This document shows positions 36,025 through 45,394 of a DNA stretch of 64,000 nt, piece by piece. Position 1 is the first letter of the stretch, and each line of letters opens with the position of its first letter. The stretch spans positions 1 through 64,000 of the forward strand of contig JANQHF010000120.1 in the NCBI GenBank assembly GCA_028282725.1, read 5' to 3'. The translations under genes and the position numbers were made by a program. The notes under the pieces are model-generated. The model did no database searches, was not told where the DNA came from, and saw nothing but the letters and a program-made list of their open reading frames with translations. The stretch is from Saprospiraceae bacterium. Lineage in GTDB: Bacteria > Bacteroidota > Bacteroidia > Chitinophagales > Saprospiraceae.

Positions 36025-38037
36025 ATGACTTTTTTAGTTAGAAAAAAGAGACGAACCGATATTACATTCAACGGGTGTCTTGTCATCATTACTTTACTGT
36101 TAATCTTCACTATCGACTCTTCGGCACAGGTAAATGATTATACGCCTCCTGGGGAATGGAAAGAGTTTACCATTCGGTCAATTGATGGAGGTCAATATTT
36201 ACTAATTGATGGAGTCGATGTAAGTGATGATACCCTTACTTATCTCTTAGTCGACGAAGAAATGCTTCTTTTAGAACATGATTCGTCTTTGACTCAAATC
36301 AATTATATAGAAAAAACCGGTGACACTCTTTACTTTTTCTTTACACATGCCACTGGGTTAAAAGACATTGTTTACGTGCATGATGGTCAAATTACCGTTG
36401 TGCCTGGAAATCAGGAATGGGCTGAAGGAATTCTTACACCTGTAGAAATGTCGGATGGAACATTGTTTGCCGACCTGACATATGTGGCTTCGGGGTTCAA
36501 ACATCCGGTAGTCATTTCAACTTCCGGGGTACAAATATTAGATGGAAATCCTTATAGATTCATTGCACATGAACGTCACAATAATGAAGATCGGGTGTAT
36601 TCCTATTACGAAGATCTAGCCGGTAATTATTTCCTAGGCTACTACGACATCCATAAAGGATTTTATTTGACAGACATAGAATCACGTGGATTTAATCTCA
36701 TTTCTGACAACCCAAGTGATACGACCCATGCAATTATCACTAATCACTCTGATAGTCTTTTTGAAAGCAAATTATTTAAAGTGGTCGATACAAGTTTTGT
36801 TGAAATTTCCATTCCTGGCGGACCCTATGATCAGATAGATCTTTTATATCGAAATGATGACACCAATACTTCATTGTTCCAACTAACGGACTACGATGAG
36901 AATAAAAAACTGGCTAAGAGAGTTAATGGAATCTGGACGGAATTGACAGAAAGTCTTCCGCCATTTATTGGAATATCAAAAAAAAACCAGTCAGGGAATG
37001 AGGCATTCTTTGACGTCACGATTACAACTAAGGACCGTCAATTTTGGTATTATCAAAGCACAGCACTTGGAGATACCCTGGCTAATATTACCCCACCCGG
37101 AGGTCCATTTGATCACATACACTATTTGAGATACTCTTTTGATTTTCCGCTTTCCTTTGAATTCGAAGATAGTATTGACAATGAGTATATGTATGCTTTT
37201 TGGAATGCTCAAGGAAATCTCATTCCTCCTACTCCGGTACTAATGAATCCCAATGGAGATCCTGCCAAAAGAGTAGATCTCAAAGAAAACGGCGTACACA
37301 TTTTTGAATATGATACTCATGATCATGTCTATCATCAAGCTGTGCAAGGTGGTCCCCTGACTTTATTAAATAACCACATGAATGCCGATGGTCAAACTGT
37401 TTGTTCATCGGACAATTTTGTCCTGGTTGATCTTTCTCTTCATGACGGAACAGAAGAATTCCTTTATTACAATCTGGACACGGTGGTTCAATTTGACCTC
37501 CCAGCACGTGACAGTGTTGGCCTCCATCGATTAAAGTCATTCGGAGAATTGGGATGTGCAATCGAAACCATAAAATCGAATACCCAAAGTGATTCCAATA
37601 TTTATACCTACACGTTAATTGATGATCAATTAATCAATATCACCCATCCAAGATGGAGAAATTTCGACATCCAAAACAGTAATGCATACGATGATAAAGA
37701 ATTCATCGGAGATATAAATCATGTTGATGGAACCGGGAAAGTGCGACTTTGGGCAATCACCAGTGAACCTCGCAGGAATAATAGTTGTCGACCTGATTAT
37801 AAATTCATCCAGGAAGAAAGTTATGAACCTGTATCTGTCAGACCAGGAGAGAATCATAGTTATCTGGCAAAAAAATTATATCTGGGAACACGACTTCCCA
37901 AACTCCCTGTTGGACCAGGCGGAAGGGTGCCCAGTTATGAATTTCGCTTTAATCAATCTATAGAAATGATGCCAGGTACAACTGTTGATTCGGAATTTGA
38001 TTTTACGGTTTCTTCTATGAACTGCGACGTAAATTAA
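36025..38037 (+). CDS. large secreted protein of unknown function
   Basis: 670 aa from ATG 36025 (GTG 36016 would add three residues). After a basic N-terminus (RKKRRTD) comes a signal sequence (CLVIITLLLIFTIDSSAQ). The mature part is acidic and beta-rich, with recurring short motifs such as GGPYDQI, GGPFDHI and Y-x-Y-x-D, which may be propeller-like blades. I do not recognise a family, and no type IX sorting domain is visible. It shares its promoter layout with the HTH-S74 gene, so it is probably an output of the same two-component system. The gene ends tail to tail with the DUF4198-like gene. Confidence 0.8.
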   Translation: MTFLVRKKRRTDITFNGCLVIITLLLIFTIDSSAQVNDYTPPGEWKEFTIRSIDGGQYLLIDGVDVSDDTLTYLLVDEEMLLLEHDSSLTQINYIEKTGDTLYFFFTHATGLKDIVYVHDGQITVVPGNQEWAEGILTPVEMSDGTLFADLTYVASGFKHPVVISTSGVQILDGNPYRFIAHERHNNEDRVYSYYEDLAGNYFLGYYDIHKGFYLTDIESRGFNLISDNPSDTTHAIITNHSDSLFESKLFKVVDTSFVEISIPGGPYDQIDLLYRNDDTNTSLFQLTDYDENKKLAKRVNGIWTELTESLPPFIGISKKNQSGNEAFFDVTITTKDRQFWYYQSTALGDTLANITPPGGPFDHIHYLRYSFDFPLSFEFEDSIDNEYMYAFWNAQGNLIPPTPVLMNPNGDPAKRVDLKENGVHIFEYDTHDHVYHQAVQGGPLTLLNNHMNADGQTVCSSDNFVLVDLSLHDGTEEFLYYNLDTVVQFDLPARDSVGLHRLKSFGELGCAIETIKSNTQSDSNIYTYTLIDDQLINITHPRWRNFDIQNSNAYDDKEFIGDINHVDGTGKVRLWAITSEPRRNNSCRPDYKFIQEESYEPVSVRPGENHSYLAKKLYLGTRLPKLPVGPGGRVPSYEFRFNQSIEMMPGTTVDSEFDFTVSSMNCDVN

Positions 38038-38109
38038 TGATCCTTCTTGGGAGACTCAGATTTCATGATTCTCCACGTCAATTGATCAACCCACTTACTG
38101 CCTGTTGTG

Positions 38110-39042
38110 TTATGCTCTTCCCGGTCGTGTTACCAAGTAAAGAATAATGGCCAAAAGCAAAAACCCAATTACCCAAACATATAAAGACAATGCATGGCTG
38201 TGATCCGATGTAACTTGAGCATCATCACCTATCTGGAATGTCAACGTCGCCCAATTGGATTCATGCGTCAGGTCTTCTTCCTCAGAAGTGACCAAATGAA
38301 TTGTTCTGAAATACCACTTTCCCGGGCTTGAAATCTTAACTTTGACAATTCCTTCAGCATTCGTTCTTAGGCTGGTTTCATTGTGGGTGTGTTCTTTCCC
38401 CTCTTCGTCATGTGAATGACTATGGGATTCTGTACCGAGGTAAACCAATTGATCAGCAAGGAATTCTCCGTCCCGGAGAAGCCTAACAGCCATCTCATCC
38501 CCTACTTCAAGTTCATATGGATTTTGAAGTGGAATGAATTCAATAGGGTATCCTAGTTCAACCTGCCAATCATCCGTTATGACATCTCCTATCTGGAAAA
38601 TGGCCTTAACATGCTTGCTGTATTTCTCATGTGCATCATCGTCAATTGTACCCTTTCGTTTTCTTTGATCAAGCACATCCAGAACACCGTCGTGCTCCAG
38701 GTAGTCATTAAAATCTTCGGCTGCCATCTCAAGCGATCTTGGTGCAGTTGATACACCGGCAACCCATGTTCCCATTTCACCTGTGATGAAGTTGAGGACT
38801 GTGGTTGCTCCAACATTCATCCACATGCTGTCCGGTTGCCTTTCTCTTAGTCCACTGCCAACGAGACTAACGTCCAGCATGCGGTCCCGCGTAATAAAAT
38901 TATCACTTCGATCAAACGTACCATTATATAAGTGAAGACTTGCCGCTTTCTCCGGCATTAGAAAGAAAGAATCAAATTTCAGGAACATGTCATGGCTGGA
39001 CAGGACAACCAAAGCCAATAGAAGCACGAATAGTCTTTTCAT
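38110..39042 (-). CDS. DUF4198-like exported protein with C-terminal membrane anchor
   Basis: 310 aa from ATG 39042, which gives a signal peptide (MKRLFVLLLALVVLSSHDMFL). The frame stays open another 100 codons upstream, but that part reads through a repeat element and is not credible. The start SHDMFLKFDSFFL and the beta-sandwich with LVYLGTESHSHSHDEEGKEHTHNE, then GKWYFRTIHLV, are as in DUF4198 proteins linked to metal uptake. The His-rich loop may bind metal. A C-terminal helix (LYVWVIGFLLLAIILYLV) anchors it. No transporter is adjacent. Confidence 0.8.
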   Translation of the reverse strand: MKRLFVLLLALVVLSSHDMFLKFDSFFLMPEKAASLHLYNGTFDRSDNFITRDRMLDVSLVGSGLRERQPDSMWMNVGATTVLNFITGEMGTWVAGVSTAPRSLEMAAEDFNDYLEHDGVLDVLDQRKRKGTIDDDAHEKYSKHVKAIFQIGDVITDDWQVELGYPIEFIPLQNPYELEVGDEMAVRLLRDGEFLADQLVYLGTESHSHSHDEEGKEHTHNETSLRTNAEGIVKVKISSPGKWYFRTIHLVTSEEEDLTHESNWATLTFQIGDDAQVTSDHSHALSLYVWVIGFLLLAIILYLVTRPGRA

Positions 39043-39159
39043 AACCTGGAATTGAGGGAATAAATATAGATGATAATACGGTTTACGGGGGACGGAATGA
39101 CGGAGGTCAATGGCAAATCGTCCAAAGTCGAACGTAAACTCTAAAAATAGTGAGCACAA

Positions 39160-39335
39160 GCCCCGTAGGCGCGAAATTATCTGTAGCCCGGGATGAGTGC
39201 GGAGCACGTAACCCCGGAGCGGAATAACCAAGGACACAGCAGTTTTGGCGCATATTCTTGAAATAAAGAATTGTGACAAAACATTTTTTTGACGGTAGAT
39301 GATATACGGTGGACGGAAATAAGGAATAGATAAAC
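39160..39335. repeat. direct repeat, copy 1 (~176 bp)
   Basis: By eye about 90% identical to the stretch at 39559-39733. Both contain GCCCCGTAGG, TGTAGCCCGGG, GAGTGCGGAGCACGTAACC and ATTCTTG segments. GC-rich head with palindromes, AT-rich tail. No coding sense; the frames that read through both copies give similar peptides only because the DNA is repeated. Confidence 0.9.
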
Positions 39336-39370
39336 AAATCAACATATAAACAACATACCCATGCTCAAGT

Positions 39371-39397
39371 CATCACCTGACTTTAAGTCAAGTGATG
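39371..39397. repeat. inverted repeat between the two direct repeats
   Basis: CATCACCTGAC (39371-39381) pairs with GTCAAGTGATG (39387-39397) with one mismatch and a 5-nt loop. No T-run follows, so it is not an ordinary terminator. Confidence 0.6.
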
Positions 39398-39448
39398 CGC
39401 CCACCCGGGTGTAGACATCCTTGCCTAAACATTTTTCAGGGAAAGCGG

Positions 39449-39500
39449 TCCATGGATGATGGTCAATAGTCCATAGTTAATGGTTCATGGTTCATGGTGG
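39449..39500. repeat. short degenerate repeats of the GGTCCATGG/GGTTCATGG kind
   Basis: A run of imperfect 8-10-bp units (GTCCATGG, GGTCAATAG, TCCATAG, GGTTCATGG twice) between the two copies of the direct repeat; part of a gene-free gap 39043-39850. Confidence 0.7.
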
Positions 39501-39558
39501 ATAAACAATTAAGAACAAACAAAATGGTGGAATATCCAAAATCAAAGACTTATCAAAA

Positions 39559-39733
39559 GCCCCGTAGGGGCGGAATATCTGTAGCCCGGGGTGAGTGCGG
39601 AGCACGTAACCACGGAGCGGAATAACCAAGGACACAGCAGTTTTGGCGCATATTCTTGTAATCAAGAATTGTGACAAAACAATATTTTGACGGTAGACGA
39701 TTAACGATGGACGGAAATAAGCAATAAATAAAC
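39559..39733. repeat. direct repeat, copy 2 (~175 bp)
   Basis: Second copy, 399 bp from the first. Here the palindromes are perfect: GCCCC-GTA-GGGGC (39559-39571) and ATTCTTG-TAAT-CAAGAAT (39652-39669), whereas copy 1 has mismatches in both. It is probably the younger or conserved copy. Confidence 0.9.
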
Positions 39734-39824
39734 AGTTCAACACATAGATAACATCTGATCTTACCTTCACAAATCATTAACCCATTCGGTCAGGATCTAC
39801 ATCAGGGATCGATCCGACCATTGC

Positions 39825-39832
39825 TATATTTG
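39825..39832 (+). promoter_or_regulatory. -7 element (TAnnTTTG) of the ABC transporter operon
   Basis: TATATTTG, 18 bp before the ATG at 39851. No clear -33 TTG is seen at the usual distance. Confidence 0.5.
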
Positions 39833-39850
39833 TGGCAGAATTCAATAACC

Positions 39851-40687
39851 ATGATTCGAATATCGGATTTGACCTTTGGTTATACCCCTAGTCGTAAATT
39901 ATTTCATCATCTGAACATCGATATTCCATCAGGACAAATTCATGGCCTATTGGGATTAAATGGAGCAGGTAAGTCTTCCCTCCTTCACTTGATACAAGGA
40001 TTAAAATATCCTCATTCCGGGACGATCAAAGTAAATGAGTTTACTCCATCACAAAGGAGGGTCTCATTTTTACAAGATGCATATTTACTACCCGAGGAAA
40101 TTTATACTCCCGCAATCCGGATACCCCAATTTGTAAAAATGTATTCCTCCTTTTACCCTCACTTTTCATTGGAGGCATTTCTTAAATTTCTCAATGAATT
40201 TGAAATAGACAGGGCGAGTAATCTCGGACAAATGTCAATGGGACAGAAGAAAAAGGCAATAATTGCATTTGCCCTGGCAACAAATACCCAACTCCTCATG
40301 ATGGATGAACCTACAAATGGGTTAGATATTCCGTCCAAAAAACAATTCAGGAAAATCCTGTCCTATCTTGTTACAGAAAATCGCCTTTTCATAGTTTCTA
40401 CACATCAAATTCGCGATCTGCACAGCCTGATCGACAATGTGATCATAATCAAAGAAGGCAGGATCGTATTTAATCATACCATCGTCGAAATTTGTGATCA
40501 CCTGCATTTCTCCTTAACTCCGCAGGAAATTGATAATAAACAGGTGATCTATAACGAACGTGTACCCGGAGGATATCTAAATATAAGCCGAGCTAACGGT
40601 CAGCCCTCATTTGAACCCGATATTGAAGTTCTTTTCAATGCCATTATAACTGAGAGTAAGGTGATTAACGAGGTCTTTCAAAACTGA
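39851..40687 (+). CDS. ABC transporter ATP-binding protein
   Basis: 278 aa from ATG 39851 (a TTG ten codons upstream lies within the promoter). Walker A GLNGAGKSS, Q-loop FLQDAYLL, signature MSMGQKKK and Walker B LLMMDEPTNGLD, then the His switch VSTHQI. The signature is a variant (MSMGQ for LSGGQ), common in export-type ABC-2 systems. Residues 215-278 are a small C-terminal domain. It is the first gene of a three-gene operon with a permease and a membrane-anchored protein. No GntR-type regulator precedes it, although such operons often have one. Confidence 0.92.
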   Translation: MIRISDLTFGYTPSRKLFHHLNIDIPSGQIHGLLGLNGAGKSSLLHLIQGLKYPHSGTIKVNEFTPSQRRVSFLQDAYLLPEEIYTPAIRIPQFVKMYSSFYPHFSLEAFLKFLNEFEIDRASNLGQMSMGQKKKAIIAFALATNTQLLMMDEPTNGLDIPSKKQFRKILSYLVTENRLFIVSTHQIRDLHSLIDNVIIIKEGRIVFNHTIVEICDHLHFSLTPQEIDNKQVIYNERVPGGYLNISRANGQPSFEPDIEVLFNAIITESKVINEVFQN

Positions 40688-40694
40688 AGAATAA

Positions 40695-41555
40695 TTGGAA
40701 TTTTCAATCAAGAGAATATCACTTTTAGTAAGAAACGAATTTAAATTGAAAGGTAAGCTTTACATGCTGATAGCAGCTGTTAGCATGATTGTTCTAATAT
40801 TTTATTTTTTCAACAGCTCCTTTTCCATTTCAAATTTAATCAGTCAAAACGGTCCGGCCCCTATCGGATTTAATCAATTTTCAACATCAAATTTAGAATT
40901 TGAGTCCCAAAAATTTCACCTTGTGTGGTTTCCGCAGATGTTTCTTATTGTATGTTCCATTTTCACCAGCCTTGCATTCATGGAGTATGCAGAATCGAAA
41001 AATATAAATTTTCATCTTCCGATTCCAGCCACCAAATTTGAAAAATGGTTATCAAAAGCGTTTATAATCTTACTGCTATTGCCCTTAGGCTATCTTGTTG
41101 CATACCAGTTATTCGCCATTCTTACCTATTCATGGGATAACAATTTGTCATCAGAGCAAGTACATCTTACACTTGGTGATCCTTATCTCTGGGGCTATGC
41201 GTCTAAAGTGCTTTTACTACAGTGTATCATTTTTCTTGGAGCTACAATATTCAAGAAATATGCATTTTTTAAAATAACACTGACGATCTTCCTCATTTAT
41301 GTAGCTTATAATCTATTACAGTTTCTCACTTTTCAAATAGTCAATGAGGATCTGAACTTGTTAAGTGCAAATAGTACCCCGGGAATAACCCCAATCAATG
41401 CTTCATTAAGAGATGCTGGATATTATATATCCTCTCCACACTTACAGACAATTTCGGATTTATATACGAACGATAGATTTCACGGAATTTTTTGCGTACT
41501 TGCCCTAGGCGCTTTATTCCTTAGTTATCAACGTTTTAAAGAAATGGAATCCTAG
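40695..41555 (+). CDS. ABC transporter permease
   Basis: 286-aa membrane protein with about six hydrophobic helices (for example MLIAAVSMIVLIFYFF, FIILLLLPLGYLVAYQLF), so the membrane partner of the ATPase encoded 7 bp upstream. The start is TTG 40695; no ATG precedes the first helix. The substrate is unknown; self-protection against a peptide is usual for this class but is not shown here. Confidence 0.85.
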   Translation: MEFSIKRISLLVRNEFKLKGKLYMLIAAVSMIVLIFYFFNSSFSISNLISQNGPAPIGFNQFSTSNLEFESQKFHLVWFPQMFLIVCSIFTSLAFMEYAESKNINFHLPIPATKFEKWLSKAFIILLLLPLGYLVAYQLFAILTYSWDNNLSSEQVHLTLGDPYLWGYASKVLLLQCIIFLGATIFKKYAFFKITLTIFLIYVAYNLLQFLTFQIVNEDLNLLSANSTPGITPINASLRDAGYYISSPHLQTISDLYTNDRFHGIFCVLALGALFLSYQRFKEMES

Positions 41556-41561
41556 CATTTT

Positions 41562-42464
41562 ATGAGAAGTAGAAAATTCAGTCATATTGTCATTTTTATC
41601 CTGGTATTCACAGGAATCATTGTTACCATCTCTTACTCGTTTCAGACCAATAAGATGATACAAAAAATACCCGCACAGGAAAATAAAGTATGGTTATTGG
41701 GTAAGGGTCCCTACTTCCTGGACACGTTGGAATTTCAATACAGTCACTTGGTTACAGATTTCCCTCTGCTCGAACTTCACCCCAGATCCAGCACCTTGGT
41801 GGAAATTGAGGGATACGAAAATTCCAAACGCTTTTTGAGCATTCGTCATAGGCAGGACACGTTATTTGTCATGCAGTCCTTCCCTGAGTCTGATACAATT
41901 CTGGTAGCCGTGGAAGGTGATTATCCGATTGTTGTGCGTGCAGGAGCCCAAAATCTAAGAAGTATCACTGTTAATAATGGTGGGAGAATTGATATCCCTG
42001 TCAACCCTTACGGCTCAAACCCCGGAAATGAAATCGTGTACAAACCACAGGATTGGGAGAAATATGTCATGAGATCAGACAGCCTTGAGCTCAATCTCAA
42101 TCACAATGCTCGTGCAGAACTCTTTCTGGAGATTGAAAAACTCAGCATCAATATATTCAACAATCGTACATCTTTATCACCGAGGTTTAACTGTACATCT
42201 TTGATCGGTCAAGTAGGACTCCTTGAACTGGTCCATCCAAATGGTAATGTCTGCATTTCCGGCAACTATCTTGAGGCGGATCAGGTCATCGTAAAATCCA
42301 ATCCTGAAAAAGGAAGTTTTGACGGTGGATTTATCGAAGTCCACTGTTCAGAAGAATTGGACGTAGAATTACTTCATCGTATGAATGTCGCTTACACCGG
42401 GAGACCACAAATCCAAAAGAAGGAAAAAAGTTTTGGAAGGGTGATCAACAGAAACATGTTCTGA
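41562..42464 (+). CDS. membrane-anchored hypothetical protein of the ABC operon
   Basis: 300-aa protein with one N-terminal helix (HIVIFILVFTGIIVTISYSF) and a beta-rich extracytoplasmic part that resembles the GIN/DUF2807-like beta-helix proteins of Bacteroidota (repeated strands around SITVNNGGRIDIPV and NGNVCISGNYLEADQVIVK). The assignment is tentative. It follows the permease by 6 bp, so it probably belongs to the transport system. Confidence 0.7.
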   Translation: MRSRKFSHIVIFILVFTGIIVTISYSFQTNKMIQKIPAQENKVWLLGKGPYFLDTLEFQYSHLVTDFPLLELHPRSSTLVEIEGYENSKRFLSIRHRQDTLFVMQSFPESDTILVAVEGDYPIVVRAGAQNLRSITVNNGGRIDIPVNPYGSNPGNEIVYKPQDWEKYVMRSDSLELNLNHNARAELFLEIEKLSINIFNNRTSLSPRFNCTSLIGQVGLLELVHPNGNVCISGNYLEADQVIVKSNPEKGSFDGGFIEVHCSEELDVELLHRMNVAYTGRPQIQKKEKSFGRVINRNMF

Positions 42465-42562
42465 AATTTTCATTGTCTCCTGTAAAAAGCAAGGTTGAGT
42501 GAATGATGGTGAGATATAATGGTTCTACTTATTATCTCAATGATCTTTTGAAGAATGGAAGG

Positions 42563-44029
42563 CTATTTTATCGGCAATCCCCTTTCGCCCTTGGCCCACG
42601 GCTCCCAGACATTAAACATTCGCATGGTGAATTCAAGATTGAAATCCTCAAAAATCTCTTCAACTTCACTTCGCGTATGTCTTTTCAGTGCAGATACTGA
42701 GTCTTCGTCGAGATTTGCATATCCCAAAGCGAGGGCGGCTACAATTGCACTATTTACCTTTAATTGCTGCAGGTCCACCTTATCGAATGTATCTGAAGAA
42801 GCATGATAGTTAATACCATACACCTGAGGCTTATGGTTACCTACGAGATTAGGTACACCTTGCAACATGAAATCAAAATTATCCGTCCCCACGATAGGAG
42901 CGTTGATTTGAGTGAAGTTACCCAGGCCTGACACCGGTTTTAGCACCTCGTCCGTAATCGAAATCATCTCTGGTCTGCCATTCGTAAAAAAGCCCGTGAG
43001 TGCCCCACTCCCAATATCTATGGATAAAGCCATGATGTGATTATTCAATTCACCAACATGATCCTTAGTATAATCCCAGGAGCCATAGTAACCTTGTTCT
43101 TCACCATTCCAAAGCGCAAAGCGGATGGTTCTTTTCGGTCTGATCCCTAATTTCTGCATCTGGCGAGCGATATCGATCATCAGACTCACATTACATCCAT
43201 TATCATTAGCACCTGTTCCGAGCGCCCAGGAATCCAAATGACTTCCGATGACGACAATCTCTTCAGGTCTTTCCACACCGGTTATTTCAGCAATAACATT
43301 GTGAGTGGTAAATGCTTCTCCAGTGAAAGCATCGGCTTCAATGCTGATCTTAATGGGATACCCATCCATAAGCAGACGAGCGCATCGTTGTGCATCTTCC
43401 CGTGCCATCACAAATTGCGGCATCTTATTCTCGGCAGTCTTCATTGTCAAAAAGTGATACAGAAGTTTTTGTGGTCGGGAAGACATAAAAATGATACCAC
43501 GTACATTGTGTCGATAAGCTTCCATTTCGACTTGGGTCGCATGAGCATACTCAGCAAACAGACCGTCAATATCCAGGCAAAGATCCGTTTCGACCATAAT
43601 AAAAGACTCAGTGAGTTCCTCCTTGGAGTATTTACCGAAATCTTGAGAAGTCCCTTTCCCCACCCACAAAACAGGATGATTATACGATCCCGGAGGAGTC
43701 CGGTATTTGGCCACCATGATCGGTTGAAAGTCCAATCCTGTGATTCTGGCCGTGGTGCTTTTCTCATTCCAATACACTGGCATCCGGAATGGATCCATTT
43801 CGACTTTGAGTCCTGCGTCAAAAAATTTATTATAAGCCCAAAGAACGGCCTGCTCATTGGACCCAGAGCCAGTTACTCTTCCTCCGATGTTGTCACATAG
43901 CTCTTGTAAATTTTCTTCTAACGGAGATTCACCAAGCATGGCAGCGACGAGATTAACAACATCGGATTGGGCATTCAGAGAAATTTGCATCCCTGTAAGG
44001 ATCAAAATGAAGACGAAAAATCTAATCAC
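42563..44029 (-). CDS. M28-family zinc aminopeptidase, exported
   Basis: 488-aa metallopeptidase with a signal peptide (MIRFFVFILILTGMQISLNAQ). Zinc ligands and catalytic residues are recognisable: SHLDSW and GANDNG (His, Asp), WNGEEQGYYGS (Glu pair), a SIDIGSG Asp and the late YHASSDTFDKVD His. The protease-associated insert lies between. It probably trims peptides in the periplasm or outside. The gene stands alone between convergent and divergent neighbours. Confidence 0.9.
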   Translation of the reverse strand: MIRFFVFILILTGMQISLNAQSDVVNLVAAMLGESPLEENLQELCDNIGGRVTGSGSNEQAVLWAYNKFFDAGLKVEMDPFRMPVYWNEKSTTARITGLDFQPIMVAKYRTPPGSYNHPVLWVGKGTSQDFGKYSKEELTESFIMVETDLCLDIDGLFAEYAHATQVEMEAYRHNVRGIIFMSSRPQKLLYHFLTMKTAENKMPQFVMAREDAQRCARLLMDGYPIKISIEADAFTGEAFTTHNVIAEITGVERPEEIVVIGSHLDSWALGTGANDNGCNVSLMIDIARQMQKLGIRPKRTIRFALWNGEEQGYYGSWDYTKDHVGELNNHIMALSIDIGSGALTGFFTNGRPEMISITDEVLKPVSGLGNFTQINAPIVGTDNFDFMLQGVPNLVGNHKPQVYGINYHASSDTFDKVDLQQLKVNSAIVAALALGYANLDEDSVSALKRHTRSEVEEIFEDFNLEFTMRMFNVWEPWAKGERGLPIK

Positions 44030-44120
44030 AGGTAAAATTGAATTCCTAAGTTAAAGCCCAAATACCGATTTCCAAATGAGTTCCTGAGGAATTTATTGAT
44101 CTTGCCGGACTTGGTGTAAA

Positions 44121-45107
44121 CTATTGACTGACAAGCTGCGCATAGTCTTTGGCAAAGTAGGTAATGATCACATCTGCCCCCGCTCTTTTTATGGAAAGTA
44201 AGGCCTCAGGCATTGCCTGCTGAAAATCCAACCAACCATTTTGGCATGCTGCAGACAGCATGGCACATTCCCCACTGACGTGATAAGCTGCAATAGGCAT
44301 CTGATAATTTTCCTTTAGTAGATGGATCACATCGAGGTAATGAATGGCAGGCTTGACCATAAGGAAATCTGCCCCTTCCATAACATCCAAATCAGCCTCG
44401 GTAAATGCTTCGAACTTATTGGCAGGATCCATTTGATAGGTCCTCTTGTCCGTTGGAACAGACTCTTCCTCAACAGGGGCACTGTCCAGGGCATCTCGGA
44501 AAGGACCATAATATGCACTTGCATATTTGGCAGTATAAGACATGATACCGGTATGAACCCATCCTTCACGATCCAGGGCATTCCGAATCATTCCGACCCT
44601 GCCGTCCATCATATCAGATGGCCCGATGATATCGAATCCTGCCTGAGCCTGGAGAACGGCCATTTTACTCAACAGTGGCAGCGTCTTATCATTGTCAATA
44701 ATGCCATCAATAACCAAACCATCATGTCCATGACTGCTGTATGGATCAAGGGCCACATCACTGACCAAAACGCAAGACGGACATCTTTTCTTGATTTGAC
44801 GGGCTGCTTCAAGGTAGAAATTTGACTCATCATAACCATAGGAAGCTTCCGGGTCTTTAAGAGCATTATCGACTTTTGGAAATAAGATGAATGAACGAAT
44901 TCCAAGTTCCATACAGGCACTCACTTCCCCAATGACCGTATCCGTAGACCATCTGTAATTGCCTGGCAAGGAGGTAATTTCATCTTTGATTCCTTTGCCA
45001 TCCATTACAAATAAGGGATAGATAAGATGATCCAAAGAGAAAAGGGTTTCCCTGGTGAAAGAGCGGATAACTTCTGAGGCCCGGTTACGTCTTGGTCGAA
45101 TTTTCAT
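44121..45107 (-). CDS. hemB: delta-aminolevulinic acid dehydratase (porphobilinogen synthase)
   Basis: 328-aa enzyme that joins two 5-aminolevulinate molecules to porphobilinogen in heme synthesis. Start taken at ATG 45107 (MKIRPRRNRASEVIRSF, the normal family N-terminus); a longer frame from 45179 would overlap yidD by 47 bp. Schiff-base lysines are Lys194 and Lys252 (FLMVKPAIHY). The usual zinc-binding cysteines are replaced: the segment reads ALDPYSSHGHDG, the Mg-dependent type of the family. Confidence 0.96.
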   Translation of the reverse strand: MKIRPRRNRASEVIRSFTRETLFSLDHLIYPLFVMDGKGIKDEITSLPGNYRWSTDTVIGEVSACMELGIRSFILFPKVDNALKDPEASYGYDESNFYLEAARQIKKRCPSCVLVSDVALDPYSSHGHDGLVIDGIIDNDKTLPLLSKMAVLQAQAGFDIIGPSDMMDGRVGMIRNALDREGWVHTGIMSYTAKYASAYYGPFRDALDSAPVEEESVPTDKRTYQMDPANKFEAFTEADLDVMEGADFLMVKPAIHYLDVIHLLKENYQMPIAAYHVSGECAMLSAACQNGWLDFQQAMPEALLSIKRAGADVIITYFAKDYAQLVSQ

Positions 45108-45132
45108 AGAAAGTGCAAATGTAATGTGATTT

Positions 45133-45393
45133 TTAACCCCTGGTCTTTTTTCTGGGATTAGGAGGAACCGGATCTTCACCGTGGCCGCCCCAGGGATGAC
45201 ATCGTGCGATTCTCTTTATGCCCATCCAGCATCCTCTGAATATGCCCCATTCGAGAATTGCGTCAATCGTATATTGCGAACAAGATGGCTCATATCTACA
45301 ACGCATCCCGAATAGGCCACTGAGCACCGGAGACAAGACGATTTGATAGATGCGGATCGGGGCAATGAATATGGTGGCAAAAATCCTATCCAT
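45133..45393 (-). CDS. yidD: membrane protein insertion efficiency factor
   Basis: 86-aa protein of the YidD family, which assists insertion of membrane proteins. Contains the family core [32 protein letters not shown] with its cysteines and the [13 protein letters not shown] end. One base separates it from the lipoprotein gene upstream, so they are cotranscribed. It is not next to rnpA/yidC as in many other phyla, which is normal for Bacteroidota. Confidence 0.95.
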   Translation of the reverse strand: MDRIFATIFIAPIRIYQIVLSPVLSGLFGMRCRYEPSCSQYTIDAILEWGIFRGCWMGIKRIARCHPWGGHGEDPVPPNPRKKTRG

Positions 45394-45394
45394 A

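Noticed and set aside
39043..39345. Upstream extension of the DUF4198-like gene by 100 codons
   Set aside because: It lies in the direct repeat; the real signal peptide starts at 39042.
39492..39777. Two short minus-strand frames between the DUF4198-like gene and the ABC operon
   Set aside because: They translate copy 2 of the direct repeat, so their likeness to the extension above only reflects repeated DNA.
42503..42806. Plus-strand frames behind the ABC operon
   Set aside because: They are antisense to the M28 peptidase gene and have no own sense.
45108..45179. Longer start for HemB
   Set aside because: It would overlap yidD, and homologues begin at MKIRPRRNRASE.
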